Origin: Arion vulgaris
Lineage: Eukaryota; Mollusca; Gastropoda; Stylommatophora; Arionidae
NCBI GenBank assembly: GCA_020796225.1
Contig: CM036756.1
Coordinates: 47,775,363 to 47,839,362, forward strand
Length of the DNA stretch: 64,000 nucleotides
Reading direction: 5' to 3'
Shown here in pieces: positions 33,439 through 43,585 of the stretch. Position 1 is the stretch's first letter. Each line of letters begins with the position of its first letter. A model generated the notes under the pieces. The model saw only the letters and a program-made list of their open reading frames with translations. It was not told the DNA's origin and did no database searches. The position numbers were made by a program, and so were the translations under genes.

Positions 33439-34962
33439 TTTCGTCGATGTGTACCATATCACAAAGTAGCAAATGAGGACATTTTGTTTCGTCGATGTGT
33501 ACCATATCACAAAGTAGCAAATGAGGACATTTTGTTTCGTCGATGTGTACCATATCACAAAGTAGCAAATGAGGACATTTTGTTTCGTCGATGTGTACCA
33601 TATCACAAAGTAGCAAATGAGGACATTTTGTTTCGTCGATGTGTACCATATCACAAAGTAGCAAATGAGGACATTTTGTTTCGTCGATGTGTACCATATC
33701 ACAAAGTAGCAAATGAGGACATTTTGTTTCGTTGATGTGTACCATATCACAAAGTAGCAAATGAGGACATTTTGTTTCGTCGATGTGTACCATATCACAA
33801 AGTAGCAAATGAGAACATTTTGTTTCGTCGATGTGCACCATATCACAAAGTAGCAAATGAGGACATTTTGTTTCGTTGATGTGTACCATATCACAAAGTA
33901 GCAAATGAGGACATTTTATTTCGTCGATGTGTACCATATCACAAAGTAGAAAATGAGGACATTTTGTTTCGTCGATGTGTACCATATCACAAAGTAGCAA
34001 ATGAGGACATTTTGTTTCGTCGATGTGTACCATATCACAAAGTAGCAAATGAGAACATTTTGTTTCGTCGATGTGTACCATATCATAAAGTAGCAAATGA
34101 GAACATTTTGTTTCGTCGATGTGTACCATATCACAAAGTAGCAAATGAGGACATTTTGTTTCGTTGATGTGTACCATATCACAAAGTAGCAAATGAGGAC
34201 ATTTTGTTTCGTCGATGTGTACCATATAACAAAGTAGCAAATGAGAACATTTTGTTTCGTCGATGTGTACCATATCACAAAGTAGCAAATGAGGACATTT
34301 TGTTTCGTTGATGTGTACCATATCACAAAGTAGCAAATGAGGACATTTTATTTCGTCGATGTGTACCATATCACAATTTAGCAAATGAGAACATTTTGTT
34401 TCGTCGATGTGTACCATATCACAAAGTAGCAAATGAGAACATTTTGTTTCGTCGATGTGTACCATATCACAAAGTAGCAAATGAGAACATTTTGTTTCGT
34501 CGATGTGTACCATATCACAAAGTAGCAAATGAGGACATTTTGTTTCGTTGATGTGTACCATATCACAAAGTAGCAAATGAGGACATTTTGTTTCGTCGAT
34601 GTGTACCATATCACAAAATAGCAAATGAGAACATTTTGTTTCGTCGATGTGTACCATATCACAAAGTAGTAAATGAGGACATTTTGTTTCGTGGATGTGT
34701 ACCATATCACAAAGTAGCAAATGAGAACATTTTGTTTCGTCGATGTGTACCATATCACAAAGTAGCAAATGAGAACATTTTGTTTCGTCGATGTGTACCA
34801 TATCACAAAGTAGCAAATGAGAACATTTTGTTTCGTCGATGTGTACCATATCACAAAGTAGCAAATGAGGACATTTTGTTTCGTTGATGTGTACCATATC
34901 ACAAAGTAGCAAATGAGGACATTTTGTTTCGTCGATGTGTACCATATCACAAAGTAGTAACT
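33439..34962. repeat. 48-bp tandem array 1, about 32 copies
   Basis: The unit is TTTCGTCGATGTGTACCATA, TCACAAAGTAGCAAATGAGG, ACATTTTG. Common variants are CGTTGA for CGTCGA and GAGAAC for GAGGAC. Rarer markers such as CACAATTTAG and ATATAACAAAG recur in array 2. Confidence 0.97.
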
Positions 34963-35340
34963 GGTGACTTAGAACTGTGCATCTGTAAAACAGTTTCGAG
35001 AATGTCGAAAATATGCTTGAACACTGTGACTTGTATGTTGAAACAAGAAAGACTCATTGACCTATTGTATTTTCCATGGAAACTAATATGTACGATACAC
35101 AGCTGTACATTGCATGAATCATGCCATTCATCAAGGTAACCGCTCTCCTGATATAAGTTTATACTCTAACAGAAGATGCAATGAATAAATGGGAAACGAT
35201 ACAGAGAACGACTGAGAAAGAAAATTCAAAACAGCCTAGCTAAATGAGACTGAAGGGTGTCAACATTCAGATTGATAGTCAATACTCACTATAGACATTT
35301 TTCAAGATCATTGATGGCATACTCCAGCTTGTATGGCACA

Positions 35341-36056
35341 TCACCCGAGTGGTTACCAGGGCCCAAATTTGAGATGTAAAGAATAGAACCACTGTTACCT
35401 GTCATGCATGTCGTAGGAGGCGGCTAAGGAGGTTTGGCTGAAATCGGATGCACGTGTCCGCTAGGGAATGCTAACCCGAAACTAATGCTTACAGAAAACG
35501 GATGCACCAGGCCGTAAGGCGCATAACATGGTGCAACAACCCTCACAATGAGGAATGGGATAACGGATTCTACGGTCGCCAATCTGCCTTGGAGATTTAG
35601 CCTTGCAGTAAGAATGTCAGACCTACCATCACGAGGGTGGCCAAAATCTTACTGCGGGAAGAGGTCGGCACAAACGGGGAAGCAGAAATCATATTAATTA
35701 TATCCTACAGAACTGCTCCCAGTATGCAGACTTGAGAAGAAAGAGGTGACCCACTTACAGTAGCGTCCAAGACAAACTGTATGGCGTGACTGATAATCTT
35801 AGGCAGGCGGCTGCTGTTTTTATTAGAAAACCCGAAATCTCAATCTAGTGAGAACGCAGAAGACAAACTGTATGGCGTGGTTGATAATCTTAGGCAGGAG
35901 GCTGCTGTTTTTATTAGAGAACCCGAAATCTCAATCTAGTGAGAACGCAGAAGACAAACTGTATGGCGTGGTTGATAATCTTAGGCAGGCGGCTGCTATT
36001 TTTATTGGAGAACCCGAAATCTCAATCTAGTGAGAACTCAGAAGAAGAAGAAGAAT
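35341..36056 (+). mobile_element. S-family retroposon, duplicated with the 3.1-kb segment
   Basis: A near-identical partner of 32229-32945 with the same TSD (35332-35340 and 36057-36065). It arose by segmental duplication, not by a second insertion. Confidence 0.85.
35771..36043. repeat. 91-bp tandem repeat, 3 copies (duplicate of 32660-32932)
   Basis: Same three units in the second S element, with GGCAGGAGGC for GGCAGGCGGC in the middle copy. Confidence 0.94.
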
Positions 36057-36334
36057 TATGGCACAAGGTGATGATGATTTTTTTGTCTGCAATTTAGAAA
36101 AGTTATCACTGTCAAAAATTGCAAGGTGTAAACAGTATTGTTAAATCAACTTGGCAGGCATCTATGGCTTCAACAAACTGGAGACGCAAGTCGGAATAAC
36201 TGTCATCGTCAAAATAGCACCTCAATTCCCTGAGTATCTGACAGCAGAAAAAATGGACATTTGTTTTACCATATATTAGCATGATAAAGTAGTAATAGTT
36301 AATGTATCAATAAGAATTGAAAAGTTAGAGTATG

Positions 36335-39300
36335 TTAAGTCGAAACAGTCGTATGGTACCGTAGAGATGCAAAACAATTGTCAACAGTAAATCGACTTCG
36401 ATCATCAAAGACAGACGATCGAATGGATGTGACCAATATGCCGCAAACGACTAGACTTGTCAATGTTAACATGCGGAACTCATAAGTAAAAAACTGATGG
36501 CACATATAGACCAAATGGTGGTAGAGATGGTCGTCAATCTCCCTGCCAGTTTCGTCGATGTGTACCATATCACAAAGTAGCAAATGAGGACATTTTGTTT
36601 CGTCGATGTGTACCATATCACAAAGTAGCAAATGAGGACATTTTGTTTCGTCGATGTGTACCATATCACAAAGTAGCAAATGAGGACATTTTGTTTCGTC
36701 GATGTGTACCATATCACAAAGTAGCAAATGAGGACATTTTGTTTCGTCGATGTGTACCATATCACAAAGTAGCAAATGAGGACATTTTGTTTCGTCGATG
36801 TGTACCATATCACAAAGTAGCAAATGAGGACATTTTGTTTCGTCGATGTGTACCATATCACAAAGTAGCAAATGAGGACATTTTGTTTCATCGATGTGTA
36901 CCATATCACAAAGTAGCAAATGAGGACATTTTGTTTCGTCGATGTGTACCATATCACAAAGTAGCAAATGATGACATTTTGTTTCGTCGATGTGTACCAT
37001 ATCACAAAGTAGCAAATGAGGACATTTTGTTTCGTCGATGTGTACCATATCACAAAGTAGCAAATGAGGACATTTTGTTTCGTCGATGTGTACCATATCA
37101 CAAAGTAGCAAATGAGAACATTTTGTTTCGTCGATGTGTACCATATCACAAAGTAGAAAATGAGGACATTTTGTTTCGTCGATGTGTACCATATCACAAA
37201 GTAGCAAATGAGAACATTTTGTTTCGTCGATGTGTACCATATCATAAAGTAGCAAATGAGAACATTTTGTTTCGTCGATGTGTACCATATCACAAAGTAG
37301 CAAATGAGGACATTTTGTTTCGTTGATGTGTACCATATCACAAAGTAGCAAATGAGGACATTTTGTTTCGTCGATGTGTACCATATCACAAAGTAGCAAA
37401 TGAGAACATTTTGTTTCGTCGATGTGCACCATATCACAAAGTAGCAAATGAGGACATTTTGTTTCGTTGATGTGTACCATATCACAAAGTAGCAAATGAG
37501 GACATTTTATTTCGTCGATGTGTACCATATCACAAAGTAGCAAATGAGGACATTTTGTTTCGTTGATGTGTACCATATCACAAAGTAGCAAATGAGGACA
37601 TTTTGTTTCGTCGATGTGTACCATATAACAAAGTAGCAAATGAGAACATTTTGTTTCCTCGATGTGTGCCATATCACAAAGTAGCAAATGAGGACATTTT
37701 GTTTCGTTGATGTGTACCATATCACAAAGTAGCAAATGAGGACATTTTATTTCGTCGATGTGTACCATATCACAATTTAGCAAATGAGAACATTTTGTTT
37801 CGTCGATGTGTACCATATCACAAAGTAGCAAATGAGAAAATTTTGTTTCGTCGATGTGTACCATATCACAAAGTAGCAAATGAGAACATTTTGTTTCGTC
37901 GATGTGTACCATATCACAAAGTAGCAAATGAGGACATTTTGTTTCGTTGATGTGTACCATATCACAAAGTAGCAAATGAGGACATTTTGTTTCGTCGATG
38001 TGTACCATATCACAAAATAGCAAATGAGAACATTTTGTTTCGTCGATGTGTACCATATCACAAAGTAGTAAATGAGGACATTTTGTTTCGTGGATGTGTA
38101 CCATATCACAAAGTAGCAAATGAGAACATTTTGTTTCGTCGATGTGTACCATATCACAAAGTAGCAAATGAGAACATTTTGTTTCGTCGATGTGTACCAT
38201 ATCACAAAGTAGCAAATGAGAACATTTTGTTTCGTCGATGTGTACCATATCACAAAGTAGCAAATGAGGACATTTTGTTTCGTTGATGTGTACCATATCA
38301 CAAAGTAGCAAATGAGGACATTTTGTTTCGTCGATGTGTACCATATCACAAAGTAGCAAATGAGAACATTTTGTTTCGTCGATGTGTACCATATCACAAA
38401 GTAGCAAATGAGGACATTTTGTTTCGTTGATGTGTACCATATCACAAAGTAGCAAATGAGGACATTTTGTTTCGTCGATGTGTACCATATCACAAAGTAG
38501 CAAATGAGAACATTTTGTTTCGTCGATGTGTACCATATCACAAAGTAGCAAATGATGACATTTTGTTTCGTTGATGTGTACCATATCACAAAGTAGCAAA
38601 TGAGGACATTTTGTTTCGTCGATGTGTACCATATAACAAAGTAGCAAATGAGAACATTTTGTTTCGTCGATGTGTGCCATATCACAAAGTAGCAAATGAG
38701 GACATTTTGTTTCGTTGATGTGTACCATATCACAAAGTAGCAAATGAGGACATTTTATTTCGTCGATGTGTACCATATCACAATTTAGCAAATGAGAACA
38801 TTTTGTTTCGTCGATGTGTACCATATCACAAAGTAGCAAATGAGAACATTTTGTTTCGTCGATGTGTACCATATCACAAAGTAGCAAATGAGAACATTTT
38901 GTTTCGTCGATGTGTACCATATCACAAAGTAGCAAATGAGGACATTTTGTTTCGTTGATGTGTACCATATCACAAAGTAGCAAATGAGGACATTTTGTTT
39001 CGTCGATGTGTACCATATCACAAAATAGCAAATGAGAACATTTTGTTTCGTCGATGTGTACCATATCACAAAGTAGTAAATGAGGACATTTTGTTTCGTG
39101 GATGTGTACCATATCACAAAGTAGCAAATGAGAACATTTTGTTTCGTCGATGTGTACCATATCACAAAGTAGCAAATGAGAACATTTTGTTTCGTCGATG
39201 TGTACCATATCACAAAGTAGCAAATGAGAACATTTTGTTTCGTCGATGTGTACCATATCACAAAGTAGCAAATGAGGACATTTTGTTTCGTTGATGTGTA

Positions 39301-40663
39301 CCATATCACAAAGTAGCAAATGAGGACATTTTGTTTCGTCGATGTGTACCATATCACAAAGTAGCAAATGAGAACATTTTGTTTCGTCGATGTGTACCAT
39401 ATCACAAAGTAGCAAATGAGGACATTTTGTTTCGTTGATGTGTACCATATCACAAAGTAGCAAATGAGGACATTTTGTTTCGTCGATGTGTACCATATCA
39501 CAAAGTAGCAAATGAGAACATTTTGTTTCGTCGATGTGTACCATATCACAAAGTAGCAAATGAGGACATTTTGTTTCGTTGATGTGTACCATATCACAAA
39601 GTAGCAAATGAGGACATTTTGTTTCGTCGATGTGTACCATATAACAAAGTAGCAAATGAGAACATTTTGTTTCGTCGATGTGTACCATATTACAAAGTAG
39701 CAAATGAGAACATTTTGTTTCGTCGATGTGTACCATATCACAAAGTAGCAAATGAGGACATTTTGTTTCGTTGATGTGTACCATATCACAAAGTAGCAAA
39801 TGAGAACATTTTGTTTCGTCGATGTGTACCATATCACAAAGTAGCAAATGAGGACATTTTGTTTCGTCGATGTGTACCATATCACAAAGTAGCAAATGAG
39901 GACATTTTGTTTCGTCGATGTGTACCATATCACAAAGTAGCAAATGAGGACATTTTGTTTCGTTGATGTGTACCATATCACAAAGTAGCAAATGAGGACA
40001 TTTTGTTTCGTCGATGTGTACCATATCACAAAGTAGCAAATGAGAACATTTTGTTTCGTCGATGTGTACCATATCACAAAGTAGCAAATGAGGACATTTT
40101 GTTTCGTCGATGTGTACCATATCACAAAGTAGCAAATGAGGACATTTTGTTTCGTCGATGTGTACCATATCACAAAGTAGCAAATGAGGACATTTTGTTT
40201 CGTCGATGTGTACCATATCACAAAGTAGCAAATGAGGACATTTTGTTTCGTCGATGTGTACCATATCACAAAGTAGCAAATGAGGACATTTTATTTCGTC
40301 GATGTGTACCATATCACAAAGTAGCAAATGAGGACATTTTGTTTCGTCGATGTGTACCATATCACAAAGTAGCAAATGAGGACATTTTGTTTCGTCGATG
40401 TGTACCATATCACAAAGTAGCAAATGAGGACATTTTGTTTCGTCGATGTGTACCATATCACAAAGTAGCAAATGAGGACATTTTGTTTCGTCGATGTGTA
40501 CCATATCACAAAGTAGCAAATGAGGACATTTTGTTTCGTCGATGTGTACCATATCACAAAGTAGCAAATGAGGACATTTTGTTTCGTCGATGTGTACCAT
40601 ATCACAAAGTAGCAAATGAGGACATTTTGTTTCGTCGATGTGTACCATATCACAAAGTAGCAA
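36335..40663 (-). CDS. Stop-free 1442-codon repeat frame, doubtful as a gene
   Basis: The minus strand of array 2 reads about 86 repeats of MVHIDETKCPHLLLCD without a stop, then a unique 72-codon tail to TAA. Array 1 gives the same architecture at 33224-34945 (573 codons). Frequent variants change D to N and P to S but never create a stop in this frame, while the same CGTTGA variant makes TGA in the competing plus-strand frame. There is no intron, promoter or known domain. A 48-bp unit with one stop-free frame gives this automatically, so coding is unlikely. Each repeat has two Cys and two His. Confidence 0.12.
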   Translation of the reverse strand: MLLCDMVHIDETKCPHLLLCDMVHIDETKCPHLLLCDMVHIDETKCPHLLLCDMVHIDETKCPHLLLCDMVHIDETKCPHLLLCDMVHIDETKCPHLLLCDMVHIDETKCPHLLLCDMVHIDEIKCPHLLLCDMVHIDETKCPHLLLCDMVHIDETKCPHLLLCDMVHIDETKCPHLLLCDMVHIDETKCPHLLLCDMVHIDETKCSHLLLCDMVHIDETKCPHLLLCDMVHINETKCPHLLLCDMVHIDETKCPHLLLCDMVHIDETKCPHLLLCDMVHIDETKCSHLLLCDMVHINETKCPHLLLCDMVHIDETKCSHLLLCNMVHIDETKCSHLLLCYMVHIDETKCPHLLLCDMVHINETKCPHLLLCDMVHIDETKCSHLLLCDMVHIDETKCPHLLLCDMVHINETKCPHLLLCDMVHIDETKCSHLLLCDMVHIDETKCPHLLLCDMVHINETKCPHLLLCDMVHIDETKCSHLLLCDMVHIDETKCSHLLLCDMVHIDETKCSHLLLCDMVHIHETKCPHLLLCDMVHIDETKCSHLLFCDMVHIDETKCPHLLLCDMVHINETKCPHLLLCDMVHIDETKCSHLLLCDMVHIDETKCSHLLLCDMVHIDETKCSHLLNCDMVHIDEIKCPHLLLCDMVHINETKCPHLLLCDMAHIDETKCSHLLLCYMVHIDETKCPHLLLCDMVHINETKCHHLLLCDMVHIDETKCSHLLLCDMVHIDETKCPHLLLCDMVHINETKCPHLLLCDMVHIDETKCSHLLLCDMVHIDETKCPHLLLCDMVHINETKCPHLLLCDMVHIDETKCSHLLLCDMVHIDETKCSHLLLCDMVHIDETKCSHLLLCDMVHIHETKCPHLLLCDMVHIDETKCSHLLFCDMVHIDETKCPHLLLCDMVHINETKCPHLLLCDMVHIDETKCSHLLLCDMVHIDETKFSHLLLCDMVHIDETKCSHLLNCDMVHIDEIKCPHLLLCDMVHINETKCPHLLLCDMAHIEETKCSHLLLCYMVHIDETKCPHLLLCDMVHINETKCPHLLLCDMVHIDEIKCPHLLLCDMVHINETKCPHLLLCDMVHIDETKCSHLLLCDMVHIDETKCPHLLLCDMVHINETKCPHLLLCDMVHIDETKCSHLLLYDMVHIDETKCSHLLLCDMVHIDETKCPHFLLCDMVHIDETKCSHLLLCDMVHIDETKCPHLLLCDMVHIDETKCPHLLLCDMVHIDETKCHHLLLCDMVHIDETKCPHLLLCDMVHIDETKCPHLLLCDMVHIDETKCPHLLLCDMVHIDETKCPHLLLCDMVHIDETKCPHLLLCDMVHIDETKCPHLLLCDMVHIDETKCPHLLLCDMVHIDETKCPHLLLCDMVHIDETGREIDDHLYHHLVYMCHQFFTYEFRMLTLTSLVVCGILVTSIRSSVFDDRSRFTVDNCFASLRYHTTVST

Positions 40664-40683
40664 ATGAGAACATTTTGTTTCGT
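36550..40683. repeat. 48-bp tandem array 2, about 86 copies, with a 1008-bp higher-order repeat
   Basis: Same unit as array 1. Marker variants recur every 1008 bp (21 units): ATATAACAAAG-type units near 37621, 38629 and 39637, and CACAATTTAG near 37772 and 38780. The left and right ends are homogenised and the centre carries the higher-order structure. Confidence 0.97.
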
Positions 40684-40850
40684 TGGCCCGCTATGAATTC
40701 AGGCGTAGTCAAGGTGCCTAATATAACACCTATGACTGGTTTTTTCGTGAAGCTTTGCTTTCTTATAATCCGTGTCACTCGTCATTCAGGCGAGCTTTAC
40801 TCTGACTTCTGAGGTACTTGTAATGTAGATTTCCAAAGTAAAGGATCAGA
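40684..40850 (+). mobile_element. Repeat Z, copy 2
   Basis: TGAATTCAGGCGTAGTCAAG, TGCCTAATAT, TTCGTGAAGCTT, CATTCAGG and GAGGTACTTGTAATGTAGAT parallel copy 1 at 27055. Here the GAGGTATTTGTACC-like segment is present once, not as an array. Confidence 0.6.
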
Positions 40851-40856
40851 AAACTT

Positions 40857-41054
40857 GTAGTACAACCGTGTACCGTGTGCACTGTGACTGTAGTACAAAC
40901 GTGTATCGTGTGCACAGCGACTGTAATACAACCGTGTACCGTGTGCACAGCGACTGTAGTACAACCGTGTAACGTGTGCACTGTGACTGTAGTACAACCG
41001 TGTACCGTGTGCACAGTGACTGTAGTACAACCGTGTACCGTGTGCACAGAGACA
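40857..41054. repeat. 33-bp tandem array, 6 copies
   Basis: Units AGTACAACCGTGTACCGTGT plus GCACAGTGACTGT, with small variants. The period is a multiple of three, so several short ORFs overlap. Confidence 0.94.
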
Positions 41055-41247
41055 ATTTTGTTGACCAAAGTTAGTCTTGAACCCAGGAGTTAGCAAACAT
41101 CACAGATAACAAAGATTGATTAGTTTGGTTGGTAAGGACAAATGGAAACAAACAAACAACAAACAAACAGATGAAATACGAATTGAAGTTTGTGACAAAC
41201 AAATACATAGAAGAATAGGACGAGTGTCATGGAGAGAGAGAAGAAAA
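41055..41247. other. Nothing recognised
   Basis: Short A-rich stretch with AAACAAACAAAC runs. Confidence 0.5.
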
Positions 41248-41258
41248 CTACAAATTAT

Positions 41259-42358
41259 CATCATCATCACATAGCTTGTCCTAAGCAGAACTTTGCCACC
41301 CCAACAGTCCTCCGAATTTCTCTCTTATAGGCCAGATGTCCTGCCTCTGCATCCGTCATGTTCAAACCATCAGTTACATCCTGAATCCATCTTCTCCGTG
41401 GTCTTTTCTTCTCTTTGCCGGTATGCATCCTTCCATGATGGTCTTCTCCAGCCCTTCATGTCTTTTTATATGTCCAAAATATCTCAATTTTCTCTTTCTT
41501 ATTTGTAGCATCAGCCAGTTTTCTTTGATTTTAAGTTCTTTCTGGGTAGATCTATTTGTTCTTTTCTCTGTCCAAGATATAAGAAGGACTCTTCTGTAAC
41601 ACTTATATTCAAAAGCACATACATATTTTTCCACTGCTTTATTAAATGTCCATGCTTCACACCCATACGTTGTCAATGGGAAAATGCATGCTCTTAATAT
41701 TCTGATCTTTGTTTTCTTATCAGTTCCGTTCCATACTGTTTTGAGTTGTTTAATTTTTGTAAAGCCATGTTTGTTCTTCTTTTAATTTCTTTCATCCCAT
41801 TTCTATCTGTTGTTAGCAGTGAACCAAGATATTAAAAACTGTTCACATTTTCTACTTTCTCTCCGGTGATAAAAATATCATTTGTCATGTACGTTTTATC
41901 TGTTGTCATTATTTTTATTTTTGCCACATTGAGATATAGATTTTGTTTTTCGCTTTTATTTTTCACTTCTCCTAATAATTTCTCAATCCCTTTTTGTGAT
42001 GTTGACAGTAACACTGTATCGTCAGCGTATCGTAGTTCATGTATTTCTCTTCCTCCGATTATAAAAGGATCGTATTGTTCTTTTCCGCTATCTTCTGTAA
42101 CATTCCTCATGATGTTTTCTGCATATATGTTAAACAGACAAGGCAACAAAATGCAGCCTTGTCTAACTCCCTGTCCTATGTCAAACCAGTCTGATGTATC
42201 ATCACATATTCTTACAGCCGTCATTTGATCACTATAAAGTTCTCTTATGATCTGTATCAAATGTAATGGGAATCCCATTTCTCCCATAATCTTCCACAAT
42301 TCCTGATGTTCTACACAATCAAATACCTTTGAGTAGACAATAAAGAATGAGTATAGAT
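41259..42358 (-). pseudogene. LINE Ia (RTE/BovB-like) RT and C-terminus, about 1.1 kb
   Basis: On the minus strand the frame opens at FIVYSKVFDCV (RT motif A, where the first catalytic Asp of the usual DYxKAFD is Val). It then reads ELYSDQMTAVRI, GQGVRQGCILLPCLFNIYAE (motif B), LRYADDTVLLS with an intact YADD (motif C), and KIKIMTTDK. After a frameshift near 41830 come YLGSLLTTD, TTYGCEAWT, LRYFGHIKRHEGLEKTIMEG and, after another shift, FCLGQAM-type sequence with a (GAT)n tail. CTACAAAAATTAT (42359-42371) and CTACAAATTAT (41248-41258) look like a TSD differing by two A residues. It is 5'-truncated inside RT and dead, but is the longest copy of this family here. Confidence 0.85.
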
Positions 42359-42406
42359 CTACAAAAATTATACAACTTTTATATGTTGGTTACATTAAGA
42401 GACATG

Positions 42407-42514
42407 AGACTATTGAAGACAATCATGGAATGTAAAATAGAGCAAAGGGAAGACAGAGACTATTGAAGACAATCATGGAATGTAACATAGAGCAAGGGGA
42501 AGACAGAGACACAA
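42407..42514. repeat. 50-bp duplication, 2 copies
   Basis: GAGACTATTGAAGACAATCA then TGGAATGTAAAATAGAGCAA repeats once, with a smaller CAAGGGGAAGACAGAGACA duplication following. Confidence 0.85.
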
Positions 42515-42680
42515 GGGGAAGACAGAGACACAATTGGGAGGGAAACATCAGTAGGTGAAAAACAAAATGTCTGGCAAAATTTATCAAGGCAAATATTAGA
42601 ACTTGTTGGAGAACCATTACAGACAACTTTTGATCTAGAGACGGACATGATTGATTGCTTGATTGATCTCAACTTGAAAT
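42415..42680 (+). pseudogene. LINE (Ib-like) 3' end fragment
   Basis: The plus strand gives RQRHNWEGNIS, then CWRTITDNF and SRDGHD before GATTGATTGCTTGATTGAT. This parallels the KDRGCWRFIAANL...DGT-stop ending of LINE Ib. Frames are broken and the 5' part is absent. Confidence 0.5.
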
Positions 42681-42774
42681 ATTTTCTTTATAGTTCGATC
42701 TGACTGTTTATTCTTCCAATACTAGAGATGCTCTCTATTATTTCAAAGATGTCATTTTTCTAGACTGAGTGTTA

Positions 42775-43062
42775 TTAGAGTTTGTAGCTATTAGATTTAT
42801 TGAAAAACAGAGACTCAAATGGTTTGACCACTTGGTCAGAATGAACCCGAATACACCAGTTGCAAGAGCGTACAACCTAAAAATGGAATCATCAAGAGGA
42901 AGGGGCAGACCAAGAAAAGATGGGTTGATGGAGTTACAGACATCTTAAAACTCCACAATACCACACCATATCAAGCGATCGAGCGTGCATTATCTCGGAA
43001 ACCGATCAACAGTTAAACCTGCAACGCCTAGCGTCAAAAAAGCAGGGAAGGACAAAAGAAAG
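42775..43062 (+). pseudogene. LINE II-type C-terminal fragment
   Basis: FIEKQRLKWFDHLVRMNPN, then VARAY, RGRGRPRK and, after a 1-nt shift, RWVDGVTDILKLHNTTP. This is the post-RT block seen in the minus-strand LINE II at 44958-45740 (EKQRIKWLGHLMRMEP). It ends in an AAAG-rich tail near 43062 and faces the next LINE II tail to tail. Confidence 0.7.
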
Positions 43063-43129
43063 AAAGAAAGAGTTTGTATCAAAAATTCAGAAGACTGATA
43101 GTTCCTGTACTGACCCGATGTACTATTGT

Positions 43130-43585
43130 CTAATGTCTTTCCCCAGGTTGCTGATGGAATTGGTTGTCCACTCTTGCCCTTAAGAGTAGGTTTGGGAGCT
43201 TGCATTCCAGGGCCAGATGAGTCACCCTTGTTGTGCTATATCCTTGGTTATTTAGTGTGGTCTTGATATTGTTAATCCATCTTTTTCTTGGTCTTCCCTT
43301 GGATTTACTACCTGATCTCTGTTTCTTGTATGCTGTTATTGGTGGTTGGTTGTATTTCACTATTACTAAATGTCCAAACCACTGCATTTGTAGTCTTTCG
43401 ATGTATTCGGTGCATAAAGTTATGCCCACTCTACTTCTGATGTCCTCATTTCGTAGTCTATCTTTCCTGGTGACTCCCACTGCCTTCCTCAAGCATTTCA
43501 CTTTACATTTGGTGAGTTTTCTGTGGTGTGTTGCTGTAAGAGACCAAGTTTGGCACTTGTAACAAAGTGTTGGTGGAAAAATACT
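43130..43585 (-). pseudogene. LINE II C-terminal fragment, about 150 codons
   Basis: The minus strand reads TLCYKCQTWSLTATHHRKL, KCLRKAVGVTRKDRLRNEDI, MQWFGHLV, KGRPRKRWINNIKTTLNNQG and THLALECKLP before its stop near 43130. The upstream frame extends beyond the first Met to about 43585. It lacks RT motifs through 5' truncation. The closest relative in this window is at 44958-45740. Confidence 0.8.

Larger units (their letters stand above)
31851..34962. repeat. Segmental tandem duplication, copy 1 (3112 bp)
   Basis: It comprises a 1588-bp flank (S element and unassigned sequence) plus a 48-bp array. The flank recurs from 34963 with only about four differences seen by eye, including C-to-G in CACAGGTGTAC, a lost C near 35541 and CTCGG to CTTGG. 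Confidence 0.93.
34963..40683. repeat. Segmental tandem duplication, copy 2 with expanded array
   Basis: A flank of 1587 bp (34963-36549) is followed by the same 48-bp array grown from about 32 to about 86 units. The junction with copy 1 is GTAGTAACT/GGTGACTT at 34962/34963. Confidence 0.93.

Noticed and set aside
31851..36549. Two 1.59-kb direct repeats flanking a 48-bp array look like LTRs
   Set aside because: They contain a complete S element with its own TSD and unassigned sequence, lack TG...CA ends, a primer binding site and any gag/pol frame, and the second is followed by another array. A segmental duplication explains them better.
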